From: Scatolibacter rhodanostii
GTDB taxonomy: Bacteria; Bacillota; Clostridia; Oscillospirales; Acutalibacteraceae
DNA: 64,000 nucleotides
NCBI RefSeq assembly: GCF_900197595.1
Contig: NZ_FZLO01000001.1
Location: 930,001-994,000, forward strand
Direction of reading: 5' to 3'
Shown: piece by piece, positions 1-8,398 of the stretch
How the letters are laid out: each line of letters opens with the position of its first letter
Position numbering within the stretch: position 1 is the stretch's first letter
Translations under genes and position numbers: made by a program
Notes under the pieces: model-generated
The model's input: only the letters and a program-made list of their open reading frames with translations
Told to the model about the DNA's origin: nothing
Databases searched by the model: none

Positions 1-1745
1 GAAAGCGTAACTTCATTTGTTTGCTCTCCGCTGACTAATGTATAAACAGCATCTTTTGTCAACTCAGGTGCGCTGATTACCACAGACTGATAGTCTTTGG
101 TCGGTGTAAAAGATACCACTACTGCGCCGGTTGAATCTTTTAAGATAACCTCTGTCCCGGCTGTGCTAACTGAACTTAAACTATATAATAAAGAATATTG
201 CGTTGAACTATCTGAAAAACCTTGTGCCATACCCGAACTGCCTGCAACAAGCACTTTACCTCCTGTAACTTCTGCTGTGCCGTTATAATCTAAAGCACCG
301 TCAGCGCCACTAGTAGGACCGTTAACAGATAAAGTGCCTCCCGTAACATACAAGTTGCCATTGCTGTCAATGCCATCACCTGATGCATCAACGGTTGTGT
401 TTCCACCAGCAATTAAGATATAGCAGTTGGTATCAACCTCATCCATTCCCCCGCCAAATCCGTTTCCAAAATTACCGAAATTTTGTCTTTCTTCACCGTC
501 GTTCTCCGGCATCGTTCCATCGGGAACAAAATCACCGTCTTCAAAATTAGGTCTTTCGCCCGAGGGCGGTTCAGGCATTTCTCCACCATTTTCGTCTATG
601 CCACCCGTCCCCCACGGAGGATTGTCCCCTTCTTCTATAACAGTGCTGCTATCAGAGATTGTTCCGGCTTCCTGATTCCCAACAGGTTGCTGATTCTCAC
701 CTTGCTCAAAAGGATTCATTCCTTCGACACCCATGGCTTGCTCTGTTGTATCATCATTGCTTCCTCTTGCCGCATTGATTCCATCATCTGCCGCCTTAAT
801 ATCAATTGTTCCATTTTCTACGATAACAGCTGTACCCTCAAGACCCTCTTCACATTTTGGTATTGTAATCGTACCACCCGCAATATAGACATATCCCTTG
901 GTCGTATCATCGGCATTTTTTGACTGGATACCATTGCCTGTTTCAGCACTCAAGTTTAGAATACCATCTTTTATCTTGACAGCATCTTTGCCATTAATCG
1001 CATCTTTAACTGCTGTAATAGTATAGGTCCCTCCGGTAATCACAATATCATCTTTCGATACAATCCCGTGCTTATAGGAGCCTGTTATATTCAGCGTTCC
1101 TTTTCCGTTAAAGGTGACATCTGCTTTACTGAATATTACACCGTCTATGTTGTTGTCATCTGTTTGTACATATTCTGTACCGTCAGTAAAAGTATTCACT
1201 GAACCTTCTTTTAGCGTGATAAATACTTTATCAGCACTCTTGATATAGAGAGGTGCAGACGTTTCTGCATGAAGGGTAACACCATCTAAAACCAGTTGTA
1301 CTTTTTCAGTATCTGCCACATCAATGACAATCTGGCCATCGCTTAGTGTGCCGCTGATCACATAAGTACCCTCACTGCTGATGGTCACTACATTCCCACT
1401 AACGGCCGCCCCATTGCCACTCACTGTTGTCGCATTATCTGCTAAAACGACGGATGTCGCTGTGCTTTCCTCATAACCGATTTCTAAATCTCTTGCCGTA
1501 AATTCTGTATCTACTACTATTTCAGATTCAACCCCGAGAGTGGTGAGTAAAGCACTTATTGCACTCGTGCTTTCTGTCTCAGAGGAGACTCCTGTTTCTG
1601 AAATCGTTGTACTTGCTGTTTCTGTATCTATCTTACTACTTTGATTACCGCTTTCTACTGTAGTTGTAGCCGATTGATTACTGCACCCAGTGACAGACAT
1701 AATAAGTATTGTCCAAGCCAATAAAGAGCAAATTATTTTTTTCAT
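1..1745 (-). CDS. Carbohydrate-binding-domain lipoprotein (partial, C-terminus outside window)
   Basis: Reads from ATG at 1745 (AAAGGA about 9 nt upstream) without a stop to the window edge, so the C-terminus is missing. It starts with a lipoprotein signal peptide, with lipobox Cys near residue 21 (SVTGC), followed by a Ser/Thr-rich linker. The body is made of repeated short beta-strand units (ISGTLSDGQIVIDVADT, GTLNITGSYKHGI and similar), as in the Cthe_2159/DUF4353 carbohydrate-binding beta-helix family. A Gly/Asn/Pro/Glu-rich insert (roughly residues 345-440) interrupts the helix. It follows the DUF4956 gene by 18 bp, so it is the third gene of the VTC operon; this three-gene set recurs in Clostridia. 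An extracellular anchored role is inferred; the ligand is unknown. Confidence 0.8.
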   Translation of the reverse strand, partial: MKKIICSLLAWTILIMSVTGCSNQSATTTVESGNQSSKIDTETASTTISETGVSSETESTSAISALLTTLGVESEIVVDTEFTARDLEIGYEESTATSVVLADNATTVSGNGAAVSGNVVTISSEGTYVISGTLSDGQIVIDVADTEKVQLVLDGVTLHAETSAPLYIKSADKVFITLKEGSVNTFTDGTEYVQTDDNNIDGVIFSKADVTFNGKGTLNITGSYKHGIVSKDDIVITGGTYTITAVKDAINGKDAVKIKDGILNLSAETGNGIQSKNADDTTKGYVYIAGGTITIPKCEEGLEGTAVIVENGTIDIKAADDGINAARGSNDDTTEQAMGVEGMNPFEQGENQQPVGNQEAGTISDSSTVIEEGDNPPWGTGGIDENGGEMPEPPSGERPNFEDGDFVPDGTMPENDGEERQNFGNFGNGFGGGMDEVDTNCYILIAGGNTTVDASGDGIDSNGNLYVTGGTLSVNGPTSGADGALDYNGTAEVTGGKVLVAGSSGMAQGFSDSSTQYSLLYSLSSVSTAGTEVILKDSTGAVVVSFTPTKDYQSVVISAPELTKDAVYTLVSGEQTNEVTL

Positions 1746-1763
1746 CTGATTATTTCCTTTCTG

Positions 1764-2429
1764 CTATAGCTCTTCTGTACCAAAAGCTACTTTTGCCAGT
1801 GTTATTTCAAGATTCCCATTACGGCAGCGCAGCTCGTCCATAAATTCTTTTGCTTGCGCTGAATCTTTTAATCCGATACGATAATTCAATTTATAAAGAC
1901 TGCCCATGTTGGCTGTTTTGACCATAATTAATTCTGCTTTTGTCGTATACTTTGCAAACAGATCATCAAATATGCCCATATAATCTAAGCTTTCAGGAAT
2001 CGTGATATTTAAATCTCTATCGATGCGTTTTGGTTCACCGAATTTAGTTTTATTGTAGATGAAATTGAGCCCCACAATCAGAACCGTGAATATCACTGCC
2101 ACTGCTAAATAACCAGTGCCGGCTGCAAGACCAATGGCCATGGCCATGAATATACTGGTAATTTCTTTGGCGTTTCCCGGAATAGAGCGAAAACGAACCA
2201 AACTGAAAGCTCCCATAACCGCCACGCCTGTTCCCAAATTGCCATTCACTAACATAATAACCATTTGTACAATGACAGGCAGCAATGCTATTGTTAAAAC
2301 AAAACCTTTACTGCTATCATTACATTTGCTATGTGCCCATGCTACAACTGCCCCCAAAATAACGGAGCAAGCCATACAAAATAAAAAGATTTCTATCGTT
2401 AGCGTTCCTGTCAAAATTGAATTAAGCAT
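1764..2429 (-). CDS. DUF4956 family membrane protein
   Basis: 221 residues. The first 140 or so form four hydrophobic helices (around residues 8-28, 44-62, 67-90 and 97-125), with a short conserved-looking loop SLVRFRSIPGNAKEI after the second. The C-terminal 80 residues are soluble. This layout fits DUF4956, whose molecular function is not established but which is regularly encoded beside VTC-type polyphosphate polymerase domains. ATG at 2429 has GGAGAAAG upstream and overlaps the end of the VTC gene by 8 bp, so translation is probably coupled. The soluble tail may contact the VTC-domain protein in the cytosol; that is inference. Confidence 0.85.
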   Translation of the reverse strand: MLNSILTGTLTIEIFLFCMACSVILGAVVAWAHSKCNDSSKGFVLTIALLPVIVQMVIMLVNGNLGTGVAVMGAFSLVRFRSIPGNAKEITSIFMAMAIGLAAGTGYLAVAVIFTVLIVGLNFIYNKTKFGEPKRIDRDLNITIPESLDYMGIFDDLFAKYTTKAELIMVKTANMGSLYKLNYRIGLKDSAQAKEFMDELRCRNGNLEITLAKVAFGTEEL

Positions 2430-3153
2430 ATTTTCTTTCTCCTAATTTCTTATTTCTTTCTTGTTCTGCCATTTGTTGATACCCATTTCCATACTTAGAA
2501 AATGATATAGGGAAAATTTGCAGTTCATCTAATATATGTGAGAGCCAAAGCGGCATGGCCCCCGGAATTTTCACTTCCATCAATCGGCTGCCTTCTGGCA
2601 ATAAGGGGCTGCCAAATGCTCCTGATTCTAACCACAGTTCTTCTTCTCTCCAAAGAATGTTACTGTCAAAGGTCACGCGTACCTCAGAATCTTCAAGACC
2701 ATACATGGCTACTCTTTCGTAAGAAATGTACATAGCAGGAACCAAGTCTCTGTAAAAGCGTAGAAACCAATCAATTTCACCTGTAATTTGCGTTTTATCC
2801 AGAAGGGGTTTCCGTTTATAGAGATACTCTTCGGCTTGCAGCAGTTCAAACTTCTCTCTTCTTTTATAAACAACACCTTTGAATTTCTTCTTTACTTCTA
2901 CAAACACAGTGTCTCCTTGTGTCGGTGTGCCATAGCTGCGGAGTCTTAGTTTTTCTTTATAAACCGGTTTTTCCATTGATGTGCGAATCAACTGAAAATT
3001 CGGTGTATCAAAATAGATATTACAGATTGTTGTTTGCCCATAATCATCCACTTTAAGTCTATCTTTTAATTGCTCTCGCAACAGCCAATACTTTGCTTCG
3101 CTTAATAAATACTTTTTTTCATATCTTTTGAACGTTCCTTGAAATTGGCTCAT
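2422..3153 (-). CDS. VTC-domain polyphosphate polymerase-like protein
   Basis: 243 residues, the length of a free-standing VTC catalytic tunnel domain. Visible hallmarks are the N-terminal RYEKKYLLS, the strand YFDTPNF, the basic strand KEKLRLRSYG, VFVEVKKKFKGVVYKRR, and the late acidic strand RLMEVKIPG. These supply the Lys/Arg-lined tunnel and metal-binding Glu residues known from the VTC4/triphosphate-tunnel fold. In yeast VTC4 the reaction is ATP-driven polyphosphate synthesis; the activity of bacterial members paired with DUF4956 is inferred. No signal peptide; cytoplasmic. RBS AGGAGGAAA lies ahead of ATG at 3153. First gene of a three-gene operon with regulator boxes upstream (3189-3243). 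Confidence 0.85.
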   Translation of the reverse strand: MSQFQGTFKRYEKKYLLSEAKYWLLREQLKDRLKVDDYGQTTICNIYFDTPNFQLIRTSMEKPVYKEKLRLRSYGTPTQGDTVFVEVKKKFKGVVYKRREKFELLQAEEYLYKRKPLLDKTQITGEIDWFLRFYRDLVPAMYISYERVAMYGLEDSEVRVTFDSNILWREEELWLESGAFGSPLLPEGSRLMEVKIPGAMPLWLSHILDELQIFPISFSKYGNGYQQMAEQERNKKLGERKYA

Positions 3154-3188
3154 CGTGCATTTCCTCCTCTTTTTGTTTTACTAAGGTC

Positions 3189-3243
3189 ATTGTAAACGGC
3201 TAACTTAAAATTAACTTTAAATTATCAGGTTTTTTACTTTAAA
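3189..3243 (-). promoter_or_regulatory. Promoter with three phased OmpR-type boxes for the VTC operon
   Basis: On the minus strand a TACAAT -10 (3189-3194) has no good -35. In its place are three near-identical octamers, TTTAAAGT (3236-3243), TTTAAAGT (3214-3221) and TTTTAAGT (3203-3210), starting 22 and 11 bp apart, that is on one face of the helix. This is the usual layout of OmpR/PhoB-family activator sites. The same TTTAAG core occurs in front of the response regulator gene at 5361-5380. Confidence 0.6.
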
Positions 3244-3280
3244 TTGAAAAATAAGTAAATAGGTCGCATAAAGCTTTCCT

Positions 3281-3319
3281 AAAAAAGAAACAGCATGGTA
3301 TCAATAACCATGCTGTTTC
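3281..3319 (-). terminator. Intrinsic terminator after the histidine kinase gene
   Basis: Perfect 13-bp stem (3287-3299 with 3307-3319, core AACAGCATGG), 7-nt loop, then six T on the minus strand (3281-3286). It lies 28 bp after the kinase stop and separates the two-component operon from the VTC operon. Confidence 0.9.
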
Positions 3320-3346
3320 TCTTTATTGCTTCACTTTAACGGTACC

Positions 3347-4588
3347 TTACCCTATCACGACCTGAAACCAAATACCATTTTCTTCATGCCTTGCTTCTAT
3401 CTTTCCATGATGTGCTTCTACAATTGATTTTGCTATAGAAAGCCCAATTCCATAGCCCCCTGTATCTCTTGAACGAGAAAAATCCGCGCGATAAAATCGG
3501 TCAAACAGTTTCTCCAAGTTTTCTTTCGACAACGCTTCTTGATCTAAATCTGTTGTGTTAAACACTTCCAATTTAATTCCCTTTTTATGACGCATGAGGT
3601 TTATTTTGATAGTTCCCTTATCGTTAGAATATTTGAGTGCATTATCAACCAGTGTTGAAACCAGTTGTTGAATACTACTTTCATCGCCCACAATCTGCAA
3701 GTTTTCTTGTATTTCCGTCACAAAAGTTTTATTTTGCATTTCAGCTACTGCCTTAAAAGAAAGTGCTGTCTCTTCTACACATTCGCTGATGTCAAACGAT
3801 GTGAAAGTGAGCTTTCCGCTGCCTTCATCCATTTTAGAAAGCATCAGTAGGTTCTGAACCAGTTTGTCCAATCGAACAATTTGATTTCTAATACTTGTAA
3901 TCCATTCATTTTTTTCATTGGTAAGTTCTAAAACATCGGCATTGGCAGAAATAATGGCGAGCGGTGTTTTAATTTCATGCCCTGCATCGGTGATAAATTG
4001 CCTTTGCTTTTCTAAACTTTTTGCAATAGGAGCAATTGCTCTTTTTGAAAATATCACAATTAATACAAACAGAAATGGTGTAATCCCAATCGCCACCACA
4101 CTGGAAATTAGCAGGAATACCGTAGCAGACTGAATGTCTTTTCGGCTATCCATAAAAATGAGCATATAGCCGTCATCTTGCTCGACAACGGTATATTTGT
4201 AAATGCTTTTGAACCCAGTCGTTCTGCCACTTTGAAATATTTTCTCTGCATATTCCTTGGCATCAGAAGAAGAAACTGCTTGTATATGACTGGTATCAAT
4301 TTCTTTTGTGTTTCCTTCTGAATCAAGATTCACGATGAAATATCGGGTTTCAAACGGAGTTTCTTCATTCAACTGAAAGCCAAATTCGCCCTTCTCCCTG
4401 GGTGGTTTTCCTTTTTCAAATTCAGGAAACGCCCCTTCATGCTGAGATAAAATTCTAAGAACATCTTCAAGTCTATGATTCATTTGATAAATATTGATTA
4501 TGTTAATCGCGCTAATCAGCAAAAACAGAATAAAGAACACCGAAGCCGTCGTGATTCTAACAAATTTCTTTTGCAGTTTTTTAATCAC
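3347..4588 (-). CDS. Sensor histidine kinase (OmpR-partner type)
   Basis: 413 residues: TM1 about 12-34, an extracellular sensor region about 35-154 with many charged residues, TM2 about 155-180, then HisKA and HATPase_c. The phospho-accepting His is H204 in TDAGHEIKTPL. The N box (VDNALKYS), the F box (LFDRFYR) and the G2 box (GGYGIGLSIAKS) are all present, so the kinase looks active. The gene overlaps the response regulator stop by 4 bp and ends at a strong terminator. The signal sensed is unknown. Its probable output is its own operon and the VTC/DUF4956 operon next door, based on shared TTTAAG boxes. Confidence 0.93.
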   Translation of the reverse strand: MIKKLQKKFVRITTASVFFILFLLISAINIINIYQMNHRLEDVLRILSQHEGAFPEFEKGKPPREKGEFGFQLNEETPFETRYFIVNLDSEGNTKEIDTSHIQAVSSSDAKEYAEKIFQSGRTTGFKSIYKYTVVEQDDGYMLIFMDSRKDIQSATVFLLISSVVAIGITPFLFVLIVIFSKRAIAPIAKSLEKQRQFITDAGHEIKTPLAIISANADVLELTNEKNEWITSIRNQIVRLDKLVQNLLMLSKMDEGSGKLTFTSFDISECVEETALSFKAVAEMQNKTFVTEIQENLQIVGDESSIQQLVSTLVDNALKYSNDKGTIKINLMRHKKGIKLEVFNTTDLDQEALSKENLEKLFDRFYRADFSRSRDTGGYGIGLSIAKSIVEAHHGKIEARHEENGIWFQVVIG

Positions 4589-5271
4589 AACTCTTCCTCC
4601 TCATGAAGCTCTAATTGATAGCCAACGCCTCTTACCGCTTTTATCTTTGCTTTTGCCCCGAGAGAATCAAGCTTTTTGCGCAGATAAGAGATATAGACCC
4701 ACACCACATTAATTTCTGCCTGAGCATCATATCCCCAAATGCGCTCCATGAATTGCTCGGTTGAGATTAAATGTTTTGGATTTACCATGAGCATTTCTAA
4801 CATTTGATATTCTTTATTCCCCAATCTAATAGATTCTGTTCCATTAGAAAGCTCATAACTCTCTTTATTTAATGAAATATTTCCAACTGAGATAATATTC
4901 GGGACAAATTCAGATTTTCTCCTACCCATCGCCCGAATTCTGGCTAACAGCTCTCCCATAGCAAACGGCTTGCTCAAATAATCATCTGCACCCAAATCTA
5001 ACCCTTGTATGCGGTCTTCTATTTCAGATTTTGCTGTAAGCATAAGAATTGGTGTTTGCATTCCTTTTTCTCTTAGTTTTTGCAAAACCTCCAACCCATT
5101 CAGTTTAGGCATCATAATATCCAATATGATAATGTCATAGTTAGAGGATAGTCCGTAATCCAACGCATCTTCACCATGATAGACTGCATCTACTGAATAA
5201 TTGTTGTGTTTCAAGATAGCCACTAATGCATTGGAAAGTTCCTTTTCATCTTCTGCTAATAATATCCTCAT
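4585..5271 (-). CDS. OmpR/PhoB-family response regulator
   Basis: 228 residues: receiver domain 1-115 with the acidic pocket (EDE at 7-9), phosphorylation Asp D51 in IILDIMMPKLNG, and switch Lys in DYLSKPF. A winged helix follows in residues 125-225 (NKEYQMLEMLMVNPKHLIS, then VWVYISYLRKKL and GVGYQL at the end). Co-transcribed with the kinase (4-bp overlap). Its promoter region carries two head-to-tail TTTAAG boxes next to a -10 (5350-5380), suggesting autoregulation. Confidence 0.94.
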   Translation of the reverse strand: MRILLAEDEKELSNALVAILKHNNYSVDAVYHGEDALDYGLSSNYDIIILDIMMPKLNGLEVLQKLREKGMQTPILMLTAKSEIEDRIQGLDLGADDYLSKPFAMGELLARIRAMGRRKSEFVPNIISVGNISLNKESYELSNGTESIRLGNKEYQMLEMLMVNPKHLISTEQFMERIWGYDAQAEINVVWVYISYLRKKLDSLGAKAKIKAVRGVGYQLELHEEEEL

Positions 5272-5349
5272 CTGGTATCTTTACCCTTTCAACTCAAGTT
5301 ATCGTTCCTGTTTTATCATTTTAAATATCTATTTATTCATCATTATTTT

Positions 5350-5380
5350 ACTATACAAACCTTAAATCTACTTAAATCAT
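5350..5380 (-). promoter_or_regulatory. Response-regulator promoter with direct TTTAAG repeats
   Basis: Minus strand: the two decamers at 5371-5380 and 5361-5370 share GATTTAAG (plus strand cttaaatc), repeated exactly 10 bp apart, followed by -10 TATAGT (5350-5355). No consensus -35. The boxes match those in front of the VTC operon, so the same OmpR-type regulator probably binds both. Confidence 0.5.
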
Positions 5381-5466
5381 ATTGACTCTTTATTTGTATT
5401 TTACTGATTATACACCGCTATTGCAACCTCGTCATACCAATAAATAATAATAATTCTGGCAAATAG

Positions 5467-5498
5467 AAAGCACCTCCTGTAAAACAGAAGGTGCCTTT
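5467..5498 (-). terminator. Intrinsic terminator after the CoA-disulfide reductase gene
   Basis: An 11-bp stem with one mismatch (GCACCTCCTGT with ACAGAAGGTGC), loop AAA, T-rich on both sides. It begins 8 bp past the stop codon at 5507, so it ends the rhodanese/reductase operon. Confidence 0.8.
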
Positions 5499-5506
5499 TT
5501 ATTCTA

Positions 5507-7165
5507 TTAGTATTGCAAATCACTGGTAACAGTATCATAAAAGCTATAACCACCGGCTAAGTTGAAGCAGCGAAAGCCTTTTTGTGACAATATTCGGCAA
5601 GCAACATAACTACGTAATCCGCTTTGGCAATGCACATAAATTGTTTTTGATGAGTCCAATTCTTCTATTCTATTTCGCAAAAGATGAAGAGGTATATGCA
5701 GAGAACCTTCAATATGCCCCATTTGATATTCTTCCTCGGTACGAACATCTAGCAGCAATGCATTTTCATCATGAACAACACTATCAGCGTCATTCCAATG
5801 GAACTGTTCTACTTTTCCCTTTAATATATTCTCTATCATAAATCCTGCCATATTGACAGGATCTTTCGCAGAGGAAAAAGGCGGAGCATAGCACAATTCT
5901 AATTCAGTTAAATCAAAAGCTGTCATGCCAGCACGAATAGCCGTTGCTAACACATCAATCCGCTTCTCTGCTCCCTCAAAGCCAAGTGTTTGCGCCCCTA
6001 AAATCCGACCTGTTTCTTTTTCGAAAACTACTTTCATGGTTAAAGAAGAGGCACCAGGATAATAGGTTGCATGAGAGAAAGGATAAAGGCAAACTTTATC
6101 AAATGCTAGATTGCTTTCAGCAGCCTGTTTTTCATTTAGTCCTGTAGTGGCAATGGTTAAGTCAAACAATTTCAAAACAGATGAACCTTGTGTTCCGCTA
6201 TACTTGCTTGTTAGGCCTGCAATGTGATCAGCAGCAATTCTGCCTTGTTTGTTAGCCGGCCCTGCTAGCGGCACATAAGATGGCAATTGGGTGACAAAAT
6301 TGCGAACCTCAACCGCGTCGCCCACCGCATAGATATGAGGAGAAGAGGTTTGCATAAATTCATCAACTAAAATAGCACCTCGCTCATTCATAGCAAGTGA
6401 TGCTGTTTTAGCAAGCTGCGTGTCTGGTCTTACCCCAATGGCAAGCAAAACAAGGTCGGTTTTAATCTCTCTGTCGTTGCTTAAATGTACGGTTAAATTA
6501 CCTAGGTGAGATGAAAGGGATTTAACAGATTGCTTTAGATAGAGAGAAAGGCCTTTCTCTCGTAAATAATGATGAACGTGTGCTGCCATATCATAATCTA
6601 ACGGCGCTAAAATATGATCAGAGGCTTCTACCAGTGATACGGAAAGACCTGCCTTAGTCAAATTCTCTGCCATTTCCAATCCAATGAATCCACCGCCAAT
6701 GATAACCGCTGTTTTGGGAGAATGAGCTTCAATATAGTCATGAATGCGAAATGTATCAGGAATAGTACGCAAGGTGAATATTCTGTCATCCTCAATTTTT
6801 GCAAAAGCTGGGTACACCGGCTCAGCACCGGGCGAAAGAATAAGATTGTCATAGCTTTCTGTATAAATCGTGTCATCCATTAGATTATGAATGGTGACAA
6901 CTTGTTTTTCTGCATCGATTAAAACAGCTTCATTCTCAATGCGTACGTCTACGGCGAATCGTGCGTTAAAACTTTGGGGTGTTTGCAGTGTCAAAGCCTT
7001 TTTGTCAGTGATTTCCCCGCCAATAAAATAAGGCAACCCACAGTTGGCATATGATATATATTTCCCTCGCTCCAACAAAATGATTTCTGCTTCTTCATCT
7101 AAACGTCTAAGCCGTGCTGCTGCAGAAGCTCCCCCTGCAACGCCTCCAATAATAATTGTTTTCAT
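5507..7165 (-). CDS. CoA-disulfide reductase-rhodanese fusion
   Basis: 552 residues. Residues 1-440 are a pyridine nucleotide-disulfide oxidoreductase: FAD motif IIGGVAGGASAAARL at 4-18, the single redox Cys in SYANCGLPY (about residue 43), an NAD(P)H site IIGGGFIGLEMAEN, and the second FAD strand IYAVGDAVEV. Residues about 455-552 are a rhodanese domain with active loop VHCQSGLRS. This is the CoADR-RHD architecture, known to reduce CoA disulfide, CoA persulfide or polysulfide with NAD(P)H. It lies 4 bp after a single-domain rhodanese, so the pair probably handles sulfane sulfur or thiol redox stress in the cytoplasm. Start ATG at 7165. Confidence 0.92.
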   Translation of the reverse strand: MKTIIIGGVAGGASAAARLRRLDEEAEIILLERGKYISYANCGLPYFIGGEITDKKALTLQTPQSFNARFAVDVRIENEAVLIDAEKQVVTIHNLMDDTIYTESYDNLILSPGAEPVYPAFAKIEDDRIFTLRTIPDTFRIHDYIEAHSPKTAVIIGGGFIGLEMAENLTKAGLSVSLVEASDHILAPLDYDMAAHVHHYLREKGLSLYLKQSVKSLSSHLGNLTVHLSNDREIKTDLVLLAIGVRPDTQLAKTASLAMNERGAILVDEFMQTSSPHIYAVGDAVEVRNFVTQLPSYVPLAGPANKQGRIAADHIAGLTSKYSGTQGSSVLKLFDLTIATTGLNEKQAAESNLAFDKVCLYPFSHATYYPGASSLTMKVVFEKETGRILGAQTLGFEGAEKRIDVLATAIRAGMTAFDLTELELCYAPPFSSAKDPVNMAGFMIENILKGKVEQFHWNDADSVVHDENALLLDVRTEEEYQMGHIEGSLHIPLHLLRNRIEELDSSKTIYVHCQSGLRSYVACRILSQKGFRCFNLAGGYSFYDTVTSDLQY

Positions 7166-7169
7166 GGCA

Positions 7170-7496
7170 TTAGCCCCTCTCTATCTTTCCCTTCCACTGT
7201 ATAATACCACCAATGTTTGTCACATTACGGTATCCTATCTTCATTAGCTTTTCGCAAGCCTGCTGACTTCTGGCACCACTATGACAATAGACATAAATCT
7301 TGCTGTTCTTGTCGGCAACTTGTGATGTGATATTATCAATTTGATTGAGCGGTAAATTTTTGCTATTGGGAAGTCTTGCTTCGCGATACTCTTCTCTCGT
7401 GCGCACATCAAGTAAAACAATGGATGAATCTTCTGCTAACTTTTGAGCGGCTTGAATGCTAGGTAGAACCGGCACTGCTGTTTTAAATAGAAACAT
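7170..7496 (-). CDS. Single-domain rhodanese
   Basis: 108 residues, the size of a lone rhodanese domain. The active-site Cys lies in VYCHSGARSQQAC, a six-residue loop as expected for a sulfurtransferase binding persulfide. The N-terminal hydrophobic run is short and not a convincing signal peptide. First gene of a two-gene operon with the CoADR-rhodanese fusion. RBS CGGAGGAG ahead of ATG at 7496. A consensus promoter with a large dyad lies upstream (7542-7588). Confidence 0.88.
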   Translation of the reverse strand: MFLFKTAVPVLPSIQAAQKLAEDSSIVLLDVRTREEYREARLPNSKNLPLNQIDNITSQVADKNSKIYVYCHSGARSQQACEKLMKIGYRNVTNIGGIIQWKGKIERG

Positions 7497-7541
7497 ATTA
7501 TCTCCTCCGATAAATAAAGTTAAGAATCATTTATTTAAATA

Positions 7542-7588
7542 ATTATATTAGTAATTATTAATATACTAATATAATATGCAATTGTCAA
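7542..7588 (-). promoter_or_regulatory. Strong promoter overlapped by a 34-bp dyad operator
   Basis: Minus strand: -35 TTGACA (7583-7588), 17-bp spacer, -10 TATATT (7560-7565). A perfect 12-bp inverted repeat (ATTATATTAGTA at 7542-7553 and its complement at 7564-7575, 10-bp centre) covers the -10. This placement suits a repressor. AT-rich dyads of this kind are bound by ArsR-type regulators; the regulator gene is not in this window. Confidence 0.7.
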
Positions 7589-7712
7589 GTCAAAATTGTA
7601 AAGATTTTAAAATAAAAATATATTTTGTTTTATCTTTCACTTATTTTTGGTGGCGCTTGTTGTCTTAATGTGTTTTGTCATAAAACCCAAGCCTTTGTTT
7701 TTTCAGGGAATC

Positions 7713-7746
7713 AAAAACAGGAATCTAAAATTAGATTCCTGTTTTT
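7713..7746 (-). terminator. Intrinsic terminator of the Nudix gene
   Basis: A 16-bp perfect stem (core ACAGGAATCTAA) with a 2-nt centre as drawn, about 22 bp past the Nudix stop. T-runs are present on both strands, so it may also stop plus-strand reads. Confidence 0.85.
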
Positions 7747-7768
7747 TGATTTTCTTTTATTATTTACG

Positions 7769-8227
7769 TTATCTTAGCACCCATTCAAACTGATTGGCCG
7801 TATCTAGCGGCTCGTAAATCATTTCGTTTAGATTTTCTTCATCGCATATTTTTAACATCTCAAAGAAACTGGTAGCTACTTTACACTCATGAAGCTTTTC
7901 ACGCTCTACCCAAATCATTTCGCCTTCATCAGAAGACACTATTTCACCTTCAAATTCATTTGTCTTAAATAGCACAACGATATAACGTTCATTGTTCTCA
8001 ATTTGAAATTGTTTAATTCCACAAATGCGAGGATTATGTATGGTCAGACCGGTTTCTTCAAAAACTTCTCTCTTAATTCCTACCACAAAAGACTCTTCTT
8101 TTTCAATATGCCCACCGGGGAAGGTAAGACCGCGCCAACTTGGTTTTACTCTGTCTTGCAACAAGATTTTGTTCTCTTGATAAATCATGCACGATGCTGT
8201 AACTGTTACCATTTCACTTCTAGACAC
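7769..8227 (-). CDS. Nudix hydrolase (MutT-like)
   Basis: 152 residues, a single Nudix domain. The full Nudix box is present, starting GGHIEKE and ending REVFEETGL (about residues 38-60), with the metal-binding Glu residues intact. The start region (TVTASCMIYQENKILLQDR) matches 8-oxo-dGTP diphosphatase-like MutT proteins, but the exact nucleotide substrate cannot be read from sequence. Monocistronic: divergent from ybaK and closed by its own terminator. Confidence 0.9.
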   Translation of the reverse strand: MSRSEMVTVTASCMIYQENKILLQDRVKPSWRGLTFPGGHIEKEESFVVGIKREVFEETGLTIHNPRICGIKQFQIENNERYIVVLFKTNEFEGEIVSSDEGEMIWVEREKLHECKVATSFFEMLKICDEENLNEMIYEPLDTANQFEWVLR

Positions 8228-8324
8228 ATCCGTTCACTCCTCTTAAACATCCTAAGTTCTTTAAAATAATTCTATCATGTTCATGTTGCCAATGCAAATC
8301 AAATCTGAAATAAAGGACCTGTTC

Positions 8325-8353
8325 TTGACTCGCAATTTATATCGCTATATAAT
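8325..8353 (+). promoter_or_regulatory. Sigma-A promoter for ybaK
   Basis: -35 TTGACT (8325-8330), 17-bp spacer, -10 TATAAT (8348-8353), 46 bp before the ybaK start codon. Confidence 0.75.
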
Positions 8354-8398
8354 CAAAATATCGATCACAATTTTTTATATAAACAAAGGATATACACA

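Noticed and set aside
427-923. Plus-strand frames across the carbohydrate-binding lipoprotein
   Set aside because: They are antisense to the repetitive minus-strand gene, have no RBS and have a composition explained by the Gly/Asn/Pro-rich insert.
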